Shown: in pieces, positions 23,591 to 39,962 of the stretch | How positions within the stretch are numbered: position 1 is the first letter of the stretch | How the letters are laid out: each line of letters begins with the position of its first letter | Notes under the pieces: generated by a model | Told to the model about the DNA's origin: nothing | Database searches by the model: none | What the model saw: the letters and a program-made list of their open reading frames with translations, nothing else | Made by a program: the position numbers and the translations under genes | NCBI RefSeq assembly: GCF_040954835.1 | Contig: NC_090698.1 | Coordinates: 2,416,501-2,480,500 of the forward strand | Direction: 5' to 3' | Length of the DNA stretch: 64,000 nt | From: Lepisosteus oculatus | Lineage: Eukaryota; Chordata; Actinopteri; Semionotiformes; Lepisosteidae

Positions 23591-24974
23591 GGCAGCAGGA
23601 AAACTGGGAGAAAATCCATGAGATCGTTCCACTGCTGCCTGAGGGACTCTTAATTTTTTTTTTCTTTAACCTGGTGAAGCTCGAAGCCAGGAGCCTGCGT
23701 GTTCTGGCTTGGCTGGTGGGTTTTGTTCGACATCAGGCCCGCCCCTGTGCAGGGTCTGCTTTTGAGTTCAGCACGAAGAACCAGTAGAACAATAAGCCAT
23801 CGAGTTCAGCTGTTCTGTGTGATGCTCCCTCTGTTAGATGTGCATCTTCTGTTGTGTTTTAAGGAATGATGTTCTGTTTCATTTGCTGTTCGCAGCCTCC
23901 ACTGCGGCTCAGGAATTGCTTGCCAGTCAAAGTGAGACCAGGCTACAGTTAAGACCCTGCAGGGGTCTAAAAGCTGTGAGTTTGTCCCTTTGTTCCTGTT
24001 TTGCTGTTATCTCAGGTTTGTTCAGAATAGAGTAAAAGAGTTCAGTGTCGAACTGCACGAGTGATCAGAGGCTCCTGTGAGAGAAGAGCTTTCTGTTGTC
24101 AGGAGTCTGATTTGTATTCTGTGGGACAGCCCACTGAGAGGTCCTGAAGGGCCTGTGTCAGGGTGTGACCCTTAGTGACCCAATCCACCTGATTATTAAT
24201 TTAATTGGAGCATTTCAACAGCTTGTTTGGGCTCTTGAGCTGCTGATGTGTAAAACCTGCTGGACAGAGGTCCTTCAGAGCCGGACTGAGACTGCCCCCA
24301 GTTTTCTTTAGTGTAGAGACTGAAAGATACATTCACAGAGGCTGATATTTATTTCGTAAGCGCTCATGTAAGCTCTCAAAAAGGATGAAAGGTTTATGTT
24401 ATTGTAATTTTGCAGCCAGTCATTTAAAGTACAAAACGATTTTTTTTGTGGCACCTTCTCTGATTGCTACGTCTGCGGGTTTTCCAGTCTTACCCATGAT
24501 AGACTTTTGATCCAGCCACGTCTGTAACTGGTCAACAGGTCAGTATTAGAAGAGCTCCGTATAAGAAGGTGCTGACTGGAGTAACATTCTGCAGCGAATT
24601 GGAAGAGCTGTAAGTTCAGCAGCACTTGGTTATTTCACAAATGCACAACTCCAGTCCTTGAGGATCAGAATCCAGCTCCCGTTAAACTAACACTGATCAT
24701 CTAAATCAGGTGGTTAGGAGCAAACCTGCAGATGCTGGGGCCCTTCAGGACTGGGACTGTACGGCCCAGTATAGTTATATGTTTCACAAAAAAGACACAA
24801 AAGCCTTTGTTGTTTTTTTTCAGGGACACTTTATCAATAATAATAAACGTTATTTTATGTCGTTCAGATGGGCAAGTTCCTTTGTAGGTTTCATTCCACA
24901 CCTCTCTTCACCTCCCGCCCCTCCTCTCTCCCAGCTCTTGTTCTCCTGCTACATTACCTTTGCTTACTGCCCTG
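23591..24974. other. ADAD 3' flank, no further gene seen
   Basis: After the ADAD stop the sequence holds no coding exon I can support. It contains AT-rich tracts and an AATAATAAA cluster near 24838-24848 that could serve as a poly(A) signal, followed by the AATAAA-bearing repeat. Confidence 0.4.
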
Positions 24975-25060
24975 TCTTTCTCACACCTGAAGAAGGCTCC
25001 ACGGCTGAAACATGTTTTCTTTCTTCTGTTTTCAGCATGGAATAAACCTATTACTTGTTA
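24975..25060 (+). repeat. AATAAA-bearing interspersed repeat downstream of ADAD
   Basis: The copy reads cacctgaagaaggctccacg, gctgaaacatg, then ttcagcatggaataaaccta and ttacttgtt. It is the best-preserved copy in the window outside the inverted pair at 2152. AATAAA is at 25041-25046, on the same strand as ADAD and about 1.45 kb after its stop. Confidence 0.65.
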
Positions 25061-25204
25061 TTTTATAGAATGCCTTTAAAGGTGGTTTCTCAAATCTCTT
25101 TACAGAACACACATAACCTGCAGTACACAAGGAAAATCCACAATGAGAGGAATCAGTAGATAGGGGTACCGTACTGAATACAGCAGGAGCAGAGGGGTAA
25201 AGAA

Positions 25205-25480
25205 CAGAACCAGTTCAGTAAAGGCCCTTCTGAAGAAGAAGGTTTTAAGTCTGGACTTTAGAGTTTAGAGAAGGTGACTCTCTGATATCCTTGGGGAGAG
25301 AGTTCAAAGCTCTGGGGCATTACAGGAGAAGGCCCTGTCACCCATAGAGTGTAGACGGGCTTGGGGGACAGATAGGAGACCAGAGTTAGAAGAGCGAAGG
25401 TTGCGAGGTGGGAGTAGGGCGATAGTAGCTCACACAGGTACTGAGGTGCCAAGCCATGCAGAGTCTTGAGCATGGAGATT
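25205..25480 (-). repeat. L2-like LINE tail (reverse transcriptase ORF C-terminus)
   Basis: The minus-strand translation begins KTLHGLAPQYLCELLSPYS and continues with a PxPVYTLWVTGPSPVMPQSF block. This matches the well-known C-terminal pattern of fish L2-type LINE proteins (LHGLAPxYLxxLLxPY, then TxGxRAFS). The fragment is short and 5'-truncated. It lies just beyond the 3' end of the RAB1-type gene on the same strand. Confidence 0.65.
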
Positions 25481-25523
25481 TAGAATGGAATTGGAATTTT
25501 AAATGCAAACAAATTGCAGGCAT

Positions 25524-25529
25524 TTTATT
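25524..25529 (-). promoter_or_regulatory. Poly(A) signal candidate of the RAB1-type gene (minus strand)
   Basis: TTTATT on the plus strand, AATAAA on the minus, lies about 340 bases past the stop codon of the RAB1-type gene. It is the first such hexamer I noticed. Confidence 0.45.
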
Positions 25530-25871
25530 ATAGTTATTGGGCTTTCTTATCTATCCTATTGAACATGACTATTAAACGTAGTCCCAACCAATGAGCACTG
25601 TCCGACAGACAGGGGCAGATACTTTTGTGTGTAAAACAGCATCATGACCTTGATAGCTGGACATTTTTAAGAGGGGTGCAGTACTTTCACTCTCCATGAA
25701 AGTGTCTGAAAGGGGAATGAATTTGAGGAATTGAGAATAAATTCAAGCACATTGCCACACATGGTATCGAAAGGCCCGTGGATAAAGACCAAGGCTGGTC
25801 AGTGAAACTGGAAGTGTCTGCTCTTAAGCAATACCTCGCCTTGTGTAGTGAGGCCTTACGGTTAACAGCTG

Positions 25872-29721
<3,850 letters not shown>

Positions 29722-30339
29722 GGTTGGAGTTCTGGGAGCCGGGTGGCGGGGCGCAGGGAGTCACCGGCGAGCGTCTGCCTCTTCCTGGCCTTCCTGCTCC
29801 TCCGCGCCCTCCCCCGCGGAAGAGTGGGCTCCAACAGAGCCATCATTTATTAAAGGTGCGGATTGAGTTACCCAGCGACAGCCGCCTGGTTCAGGCAGCC
29901 AGAGCTCGGGGCTGGCGTGAGCGAGGATTGTGTATCGGGCTGGGTTACAGCAGGGCCTGAGGCAGTGGGGCTGGCGGGCCTGGGCTGGGCTCTTCCCCTG
30001 CAGCAATCAGCTGCTACTGAAGGCAGAGATGGGGAAAGTAGGCTTTTGTCTGCCCGGGGGCGTGGATAAGGCACTGTACTGTAGGTCTGGGTAGAGCTGT
30101 GACCTGTTAGGCTGCAGTCAATGTCCACATTTGTATCTTGGAGCAGTAGGAAAGTGTTCAAGAATGATTTGATACTTCTTAAAAGCACGGAAGCCTTTTT
30201 TTTCCTAAAAAACTGCTTGAACTGCAATTTCATTTCAGCAGTTTTCAACCAGCACCACAGCCCTTCTCCCTGTTCTGGGGAATCGCAGAGTCTTCTGGCT
30301 TTCTTCTGTTAGTGCTCATGGCCAGTTATGCCAGCAGCT

Positions 30340-30985
30340 GTATCACCCTGCGCTGCAAATCACAGCTGGCAGCCTACTGAAGCTCAGCAGGTGTGTGAGC
30401 CTGGTCGGTACCTGGATGGGAGACCTCCTGGGAAAAACTAAGGTTGCTGCTGGGAGAGGTGTGAGTGGGACCATTAGGGGGAGCTCACCCTGTGGCCTGT
30501 GTGGGTCCTGTTGCCCCAGTATAGTGAAAAAAGGCACCGCCCTTCAGAGATGTGAAACCGAGGTCCTGACTCTCCGTGGTCATTAAAAAATCCAAGGGCG
30601 TTTCTCGACAAGAGTAGGGGTGTTACCCTGGCCCTTACGAATCATGGCCTCCTAATAATCCCCATCACTCTGCTCTCCTCCCCACTGAGAGCTGGTGTGT
30701 GGCCAGTGTACTGGTGCACTCTAGCTGCTGTCGCATCATCCAGGTGGGGCTGCACACTGGTGGTGGAGGGGATCCCCATTAGCTGTAAACTGCTTTATAA
30801 TTAATAATTGCTTACACTTATATAGCGCTTTTCTGGACACTCCACTCAAAGCACTTTACAGGTCATGGGGATTATTAGGAGGCCCTGATGGGTAAAGGCC
30901 AGGGGGAAATTTGGCCAGGACACTGTCCTGAGTGGAGTGGAGCTTTGAGTGGAGTGTCCAGAAAAGCACTATATAAGTTTAAGGA
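30340..30985 (+). repeat. 5S rRNA-derived SINE plus inverted tail fragment (hairpin)
   Basis: The 5S-like head is on the plus strand: ctgaagctcagcaggtgtgt, then gtcggtacctggatgggaga and cctcctggg, followed by the body common to this family up to about 30800. A second, minus-oriented tail piece follows and then a plus tail. Arms 30816-30852 and 30942-30978 are 37-base reverse complements with one mismatch (gcgc versus gcac). Confidence 0.8.
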
Positions 30986-31004
30986 ATTAATTCATTTATT
31001 TTTA

Positions 31005-31007
<3 letters not shown>

Positions 31008-31054
<47 letters not shown>
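31008..31054 (+). repeat. (ATT)n microsatellite
   Basis: About fifteen uninterrupted TTA/ATT triplets follow directly on the tail of the 5S-derived SINE, as expected for expansion of a SINE tail. Confidence 0.95.
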
Positions 31055-31057
<3 letters not shown>

Positions 31058-31584
31058 AGGAGTTCGTTCTTCCTGGAGAACCTGTGACTCTGTCTTTTTC
31101 TGAGGCACAGTCCTGTTGATTGAAATCTTCGCCTCCCCTCCTCTGTCCTGGGTGTATAAAGAAGCTCATTGTCCTCTTCGTCCCCAGTTTCCAGGCACTG
31201 AATGTGTCCGGTGTGGCAGGCTGCGAGAGGGACAGTGTTCTCAGTGACATGACATTCCTTGCAAATGGCAGCAGTTGCCCTTGGCAGCCTCCCACCCTCC
31301 ACCCCCCCATCCCACAAGCCCCCAGCACAGTGAAGCTTCCTGGAGGAATGAGAGCCTCACAGTGTCAGTTTCGCACCATGTCAAAGCATCCGCTGTCCTG
31401 CAGCGCACACTGCTATCGCAAGTGTTAGTCGGGAAGGTCCCAGTTCCCTCTGCTGACCATAACAGATTACATAGCCTCTACTCCAAAGTGTACTCTAACA
31501 GGTGTACAGGTATATCAGTCCTTTCTTAGTAACTCAGACTTGTTTTCACTGAAAAACCATCAACACAACATGTCTGTCCATCCA

Positions 31585-31850
31585 TTTTCTAATGGCTTTA
31601 TCCAATAATCCAGTACAGGGTCTCAGTGGAGACAGGGCCCATACCAGCAGGTACGAGGCAGGGTACACCCTGGACAGGACACCAGTCCATCACAGGACAC
31701 ACAGACACACACAGGGGCCAATTTTCCCAGAAGCCAATTAACTTACCAGCATGTCTCTGGGCTGTGGCAGGAAACCGGAGGACCCAGAGGAAACCCATGT
31801 AAACAGCTCTGTGAGGCAGCAATGCTAAAACTGTGCCACTGTACTGCTCT
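31585..31850 (-). repeat. V-SINE-like element (minus strand)
   Basis: Read on the minus strand it has the tRNA-like head near 31845 and the conserved core with ctgccacagcccagagacat and gctggtaagttaattggctt. It then has ccctggacagg-type text and an end at ccattttctaatgg. It is a diverged, nearly full-length copy. Confidence 0.75.
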
Positions 31851-33654
31851 GACACAACGTGTTTAAATCAAATAACTCTCTCTGACAGGCACTCGCTTAT
31901 CTGGTGACATAATCCCAAAGAGACAATGAGATACGAATGGTGTAAAGTACTGATACAGCATTTTTTCAGCCTCTTGAAATGTTGACCCTGTCTTGTGGCT
32001 AATATTGTGGATTGCTCAGTATCAGCATTATTGGATCTGATATACTGTATTCCATTCATTTAATAAAAGTAGAAATAATTTTAAAAAAATAAGCAGCGAC
32101 TGCTTTCTTTGGCCTGCTGATTATATATTACCACGGATGGCTCGTAGCTCTTGGGTCCTGGGATTGATTCAAGACTGGGCTCCTTCTGTGTGGAGTACGC
32201 ATGTCCTGTCTGTAGCTCTGTGTGCTTCCTTTATGAGGTCCTCTTTCCCCCACCTGCCAATGACATGCGGAGGGAGCATCAAATAAAAGGAATGAGTTAA
32301 AAGGGAGCAAAAACAAGTCTTGAACTGCTCATAGGATTATCCAAAACGAGATCATTAAGATCCAACGATGTTCCATTGCTCCTCAAGTTCAAACATCAGG
32401 ATCCAGGCGTTGCACAATGACTGGGCCATATTGCCTGGTTGGGGGTTTTACGCTCTGTAGTTCTGTGAAAGTGTTAGATTTTTTTAAATGCTGCTGCGTA
32501 TCTCAGAATTTCACCGTGCCAAAAAAAAACAAACCCTGCGCTAGTCTCCTGGAGGAGCACACCCCTCACGCCTTCCCACTGGGAGAACTCCTCCTCTGTC
32601 TCCCAGAGTGCTCCCAGAGCACAGGGGCCAAGGGACCTGCTGCGTGCTCTGGCACGGGTTCTTGCAGGTGTAATTTTAGACTGTGACTGCAGCCTGGCAA
32701 TTCTGCCCGGACTGGAGGGCTATAATTAGCCAGGATGAGAGAGGAAGGGGGTGTGAATCCTGAAGCCAAGAAGCACAGAGAGGGATCAACAGGCTGCTCC
32801 AGAAGGCAGGGGTGTAGGGAATCATGGTTTTCTTTCCCTGTCACAGGGAAGTGCCTAACTAGTGAAAGGCAAACTTCTGTGCTTTTGAAAACAGCACTTT
32901 GCTTCTCCACAAACCTGGTTCCTTAGCAGGTGCTCCGTTCTCTGGACTGATCCCCATCAGGATATCAAGGAATGACACTCCCAACAGCCAGTAGAGGCAT
33001 ATAATCGGGGCCACATAAGACCAGCACAGTGCTGGGAGCGGGCCGGTCATCCCTATTGGAAAAGTCTGGGATATTGAGCGGGAATGTATCCAGACGGGCT
33101 CCCCGCGTGAGTATTCTGGAAGGATTGAATTGAAACTTGGCAGTAGTGCCCACTCCGACCTCTCATTTGCACACTGAAACTGCTGTTTTTGAAAAGCACG
33201 CTAGGCGATGAACTGCGAATGTTTCATGGTATCAACCTTGCATGACGGGACTCTCATTTTCAAACACAGATTCTCAGATCACAAATGTTTGTATTGTATT
33301 GAAATTTAATTGTGTACAAACAAATGCAGAAGAACAAGCTGCTGCTGAAAGACTGTAGAGCCAGTCTTGCCTGCATGATAACAGGTGTACAGGTATATCA
33401 GTTCAAAATAGGATTGGTACACCTGTAATAATGCAGATAATCCAACAGAAGTAAGCCTATGTATATATCTTGAATTCTCTTATCTTTCCTGAGAGGTGTA
33501 ACTCATAATTATAATTATGATTATCAATATAGTTGATCATTATATTCACCGAGACGAAGTCAGCAGGGGAGGGTGTAGCGGAGCTAGTTCAGATACGGTG
33601 ACGTCATCGCCCTCCCTGCGCGTAGCAGGGACCCCAGCTGCCTGGGCTTGGGGA

Positions 33655-33730
33655 GGTCTCCTTTAGCTCACTCGGCTGGTTCCGTGTTGCGTTACGCCGA
33701 AGACCCGGGTTCGAACCCAGGTGTTGTGGG
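33655..33730 (+). repeat. tRNA-like sequence, probably a SINE head
   Basis: An A-box-like tagctcactcggctgg and a B box ggttcgaaccc, about 45 bases apart, are on the plus strand. The text between and around them does not fold into a clear cloverleaf with a paired acceptor stem. A degenerate tRNA-derived element is therefore more likely than a tRNA gene. Confidence 0.45.
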
Positions 33731-36700
33731 ACGAAACGGGTGGCGGAGGGTGTGAGCCCACGCGGGACTGCGACGGTCACATAAGCACAGCTATTCCCAG
33801 TCTTCAAATTCAATGAAACTGAAACAGACCAGCCTTCAAAAAAGTAGAAGACATTTCTTACCTGGTGAATATTTAGATATCTGCCACTCAAAAGAGTCAA
33901 AAGAGTTTCTTACTCGGGAAGTAGCACTCTGCTGGTCATTTTTATTTTAAGTCTTTTATTTTTATTTTAGGTCAAAAACCAGCACCATTCTGCAGTTTAG
34001 TTCTCTAAGGGCTCAGTCAGTGGTCTTGGCTGTAAGAAGCTTATCTCTTGGCTCAAATCTTTTCAATTTAGGGTTTGAAGCCAGTTTGATATGCAGATGA
34101 ATCAGACGTCTGGGGGTTTTACTGAAGACATCGTTGTTTTTTACACCTAACACCCGTCTCTAAAATTACAGAAGTTTGGAACAGTGGCATTTGTGTGTCA
34201 TTGTTTCCATTTTAGGAAACGAATTCTTTACATACTCGTTTTGCAGCAATCAGTAAAAATTCTACTACTTTATTGTAGTGTGTAATATAAATGGGAAATG
34301 AGTGGAATTGTGTACTGCAGTAAAGAGCTGCGATACCCACTCTGTTAATACGGAAATAAATAAGTCAGGCATTTGTAGAAATAGGTTATTCTTTAAAAAA
34401 TACTTCTGTGAGGAGAAGTGAAACTGTTAAATAGTTCACCACTTCCTTGGCATTGTGTGGGTTCGACCAAGGCCCATTGCCATGCAGGAGCAGAGCAGAC
34501 TCTCACCCGTCTTCCTCTGACACTTGCTGTCTCTGTGTTCAGACCTTGACAGCTCCAACCACATTACAGACAGACGAGTGAAAAAAGAAACCCGCAGGCA
34601 GACCTGTCTGGCACTTCTGGTCAGGTCAGGTACCCCTGAGAGCAGGCTGTGTGTGTCTGGGCTTTTTTGTTTTTTTATTGATCTCTGTATTAAATGCATG
34701 CTGGAATACTCAGATTAAACAGCAACATGCAAATGTGTGCCCTCCCTGAGCTACGAGCTAAACTGCACCCGAATGAAACTAGTCAGGTGAAGCTGCATGT
34801 TCTGCGATTATTCTGCACAGGATCTCATGGCCTCCTCTTCTCACATCAGGCTAAAGTTTCACCGGGGCCCGTGACTGAGATTTGTCTTTTGCTTTCCGTG
34901 AAATCAGTGATTGCTGTTAATGAATGCTCTTCTTGCGCAGAACTAAGAATTAAGGGCAGTGCAGTCTCCCTCTGCCTCCCTGCTCTCTGCCACGAACAAT
35001 ACAGCAGGAAAACAGTTTTCTCTCCTTCATCGAGCAGCTCCTGCAGCACAAAGAGACTGACATCTTGTATTGTCTCCATGCTTATCTGTGTCCAGCTGGA
35101 TCACAGCCAAGCCCCGCTTCGCCAGACACGTTGGCAAAATCCAGATTTAAGCAGAACATCGCAAACATCTTGGGAATCTGTGGTTTGGTATTTACTTCTT
35201 TTTCTACCGATCCAGCCAGAGGAGCAGGTTAACTGCTGGGGAGCTCAGTGAAGGAGCATGTTTCCCGTGGTTACGCTCCCCACAGGCTGGCTTGAATAAG
35301 AAAGCCTTCTCACGTATAAAGCACATGATCCACTTTTCCCCCCTTTGTGTAGAATCGCAGAGCAGCCTGGGAAGAGGGGTACACTACAATGCCCTTCTTG
35401 AAAAGCACTCCATGTGTCCACATTAAGACTCCAGTCTCCCCCAGTCCTCTGTGCCATGTTTGCAGGTTATCAAATCATTCCTCTGATTCTGATTGATTTT
35501 TTTTAAGAAAAAAAAAGGCTTGAGTGTCGCCATAGCCGCATCAAAAGATTCACAAAGTGTCTGATTAGCTGAGAAAGGAAGTCGATTTTACTCGTCAGCA
35601 AGTTAAGAGCTTTTTCCTCGAGAAACCGCAGCCTGAGCAGCCTGAGCGCGAAGGAGACGGAATCGAGGTCGAGGGGCCAGACAGAGCCGGCGCTCGTGCT
35701 GCAGCAGGTGAGAGGACGCCTCGTCAACACTTCCTACTCCTCTCTGAGAGGTGCCACACGCCTTTGGATACAGAGGGCAACCAAACCTTCGGACTCTGAC
35801 AAAGGAAGCTGTGGTTTATATTTTGCATAAAGAGGATCTGACTTCTGTCCGCAGGTGTTTATTTCTTCACTGAGGCAACAGGTAAGTCTGAGAACTGTCT
35901 CGTGTTTTTTTCTGCTTTCCAGCAGTGGAATTCCTTTTTGAATGTTAAGTCTGTGGTCAGAAGAGGCATCACTTTCCTGGGGTCTTTATTTCCTACGGCG
36001 AATGGCTCCTCCATCACTGCTGTGTCTCTCCTCCTCAGTCTTCCGCTGGGTGTGTAACTGGGACTGATCCAGATCTTCTTAGCGGCAGAAAGGCCGAAGA
36101 GCAGCTCTTGGGAAAGTGAGAGGTTCCTGATCTGACCTTTGTGGAGAAGTGGCTCCTCTCCCATGTGAGAGAGCTGGAAGCAGCACGAGCCGTCTCGTTA
36201 CATTCTGGGTCGGTAGCGGATGCATTGGAAACGTGCGGGTGTCACAGATGCCTGGGACCAGGCACGATCACCTTGTGCCCTGAGCCGAGAGAGCGAGCAA
36301 CAGCAAGCTGGTCTCACCAAGTGGAGATCTGGCCATGAGACCATCAACCTGCAAATGAGAAGGAGCTACTGGGTGCCAAATGGCTTTCCAGCATGGACCA
36401 TAACACATGCCTTTCTCCTCTGCACTCATTAGTTGTGGCTTAGTGATGCAACTCGTTTATGCCAGGGGATTATGAGATGGAATGCGCACGCTCCATGTAC
36501 TCAGCACGCAGTTGCGTTTCTTGCATGCCAGTTGGCGATTCAGCAGCGGAGCTGACAGAATCTTTTTGCACGTTCCTTCATTTTAAATTTAACCTGGGCG
36601 ACTGGAGCATGGCTCTGTGTGGTTGCTGCCTCTCAGTGCGCGCTGGGCTCGCAAGTGCCTTGTTAAACACCCCCGGAGCAGGCAGGGGGCCCACGCGAAC

Positions 36701-38085
36701 CCGTCGTGCATGAATCGAGGACGTGGGGGTCGTCTCGTCACACTTTGAGTGCGCTCTGTGTCAGAAGCCAGGGGCAGATCCCAAGCGGTCATGCTCGTGT
36801 GTACTGTAAGCACCTGCGGATGCTGTATACACATGTGTTTGTTAAAGATATGTTTATGCCAATGCTAATCGGTAACTGGGACGTCTTGTTTTGTATCTGG
36901 TGTTTGCAAAAGGCGCAAGGGTTCAGGTCCACAGCTCAGGGCCTGGCCTCGTTCCAGCGCCCCAGGGCTGGGTCGCACAAGAAAATCTGTGACACAGGAG
37001 ATAACACCGCTGGGAGAGGGTTCGTGCTGGCGAGCCTGCGTCGGCTGTGAGCAGCTTCTCCGCGATCGATCCAGGATCATTCGACCGACCATCTCCTCGA
37101 CGAGTAAGTGAGGCTGCCGTCACGTGTCCTGTGACATCCCGTCCTCAGAGGCTGTGGGTTAGCCCACGGGTGTATATTTAGATCCTGGAATTGCAGCAGT
37201 GGTGTCTTCACAGGTTTTGCTAAAAGGGAAATAAAATGTTGTTGCTCAAAACAAAACAGAAACAGAATGAACACGATACCTTAAAGGAGGAGCTGTTAAC
37301 AGCATGGGTTAACAACTTTAGGTTGTTTCACGTTCACACTGCAGCCTGTCCTGTTGAGGATGTTCTGTCTAGCTAGTGTTAGATAAAGTATTGGGGTGAA
37401 ATGTATGAAAGTATATTTTTCCATTTTTTTAAGATAAAAGATTTAGCTCTCTTCTCTGCATTCAAAAGAGAAGACAGAGAAGACCAAGCCAAAAAACGTA
37501 TTTTTGTTACTACAGACTGTTGGAAACTAACACTACACAGGAACTGTTCATATTTTAACATTTAGCGCCTGGTTGCCTACAATAGGGGACATTGCTCTTT
37601 TTCCCTGTAGAGCAGAGGAGGGGCTCAGGGGGTCTCTCCCAGACTCCACCGTCTGTGCCCTCTGGCTGTAGTCTTGTCTGTCTTCTTCTGTCCTTCTGTC
37701 TGCACGAGGCTCAGGTGGGTTGACAAACCCTGCATGATGAGAAACAAGCCTGACAGCGGTGCCACGATGCACTGGGCTCGTGTGCCTTTCATCGCACTCA
37801 GTGCCAGAGACACGCTGGGCACCGGGAATCAAACAGCCTGATCGGAGCACATGAGATTCTGATTGGAAACAGACAAAACCATCAAAGACTCTCATGAGCA
37901 CACAGAACACATGAGAGCAGACAGTAACTTAATAAGAAATAAAGATCTAAAGTGGATTTCAAGACCACCAAGAATACAAATATGAAAATCAGAGTGAATT
38001 ACTGACATAGAAAGATCTGAATTGGAAAAGAATATTAATATTATGAGTGATCATAATTCTTTAATTAAACGTCTTGCAGTAGATA

Positions 38086-39715
<1,630 letters not shown>

Positions 39716-39962
39716 TATAAACTGGTACATGTGAAAAAAGTAGTTCCTGATTGGAGTGCTCAGAAGTCACCGTGTGGTAGGAAGTATCCAAGGGGAAATA
39801 AATTCTTGTTGTTAAACATCTGAAGCTCACTGGCAGAGCTCACTGGACTCTCCATGCCATCCCTCATGTCACTTCCTGTGAACCACCTGGGCTGCTCAGA
39901 GAACAGATGCAGCACAGTGCGCTGATGTTGTTTTGAAGCTGCAGTGCTTCCACGCCCCAGCG

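Larger units (their letters stand above)
29722..38085. other. Gene-poor region between the RAB1-type gene and VWA7
   Basis: About 8.4 kb without a coding exon I can support. It contains the upstream region of the RAB1-type gene, a nested 5S-SINE pair, an ATT microsatellite, V-SINE copies (one diverged fragment near 32130-32290) and a tRNA-like SINE head. Donor-like sites at 35710 (gcagcag|gtgagag) and 35881 (caacag|gtaagt) might belong to untranslated VWA7 exons, but nothing in the sequence proves it. Confidence 0.5.

Noticed and set aside
30340-30450. Possible 5S rRNA gene
   Set aside because: Only the internal-promoter half matches and it continues into a SINE body shared with two other copies.
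33655-33730. Possible tRNA gene
   Set aside because: A and B boxes are present, but no paired acceptor stem or clear anticodon arm could be drawn. A SINE head is more likely.
35500-35890. Donor-like sites that could mark untranslated first exons of VWA7
   Set aside because: There is no acceptor partner or sequence conservation to test from this window alone.
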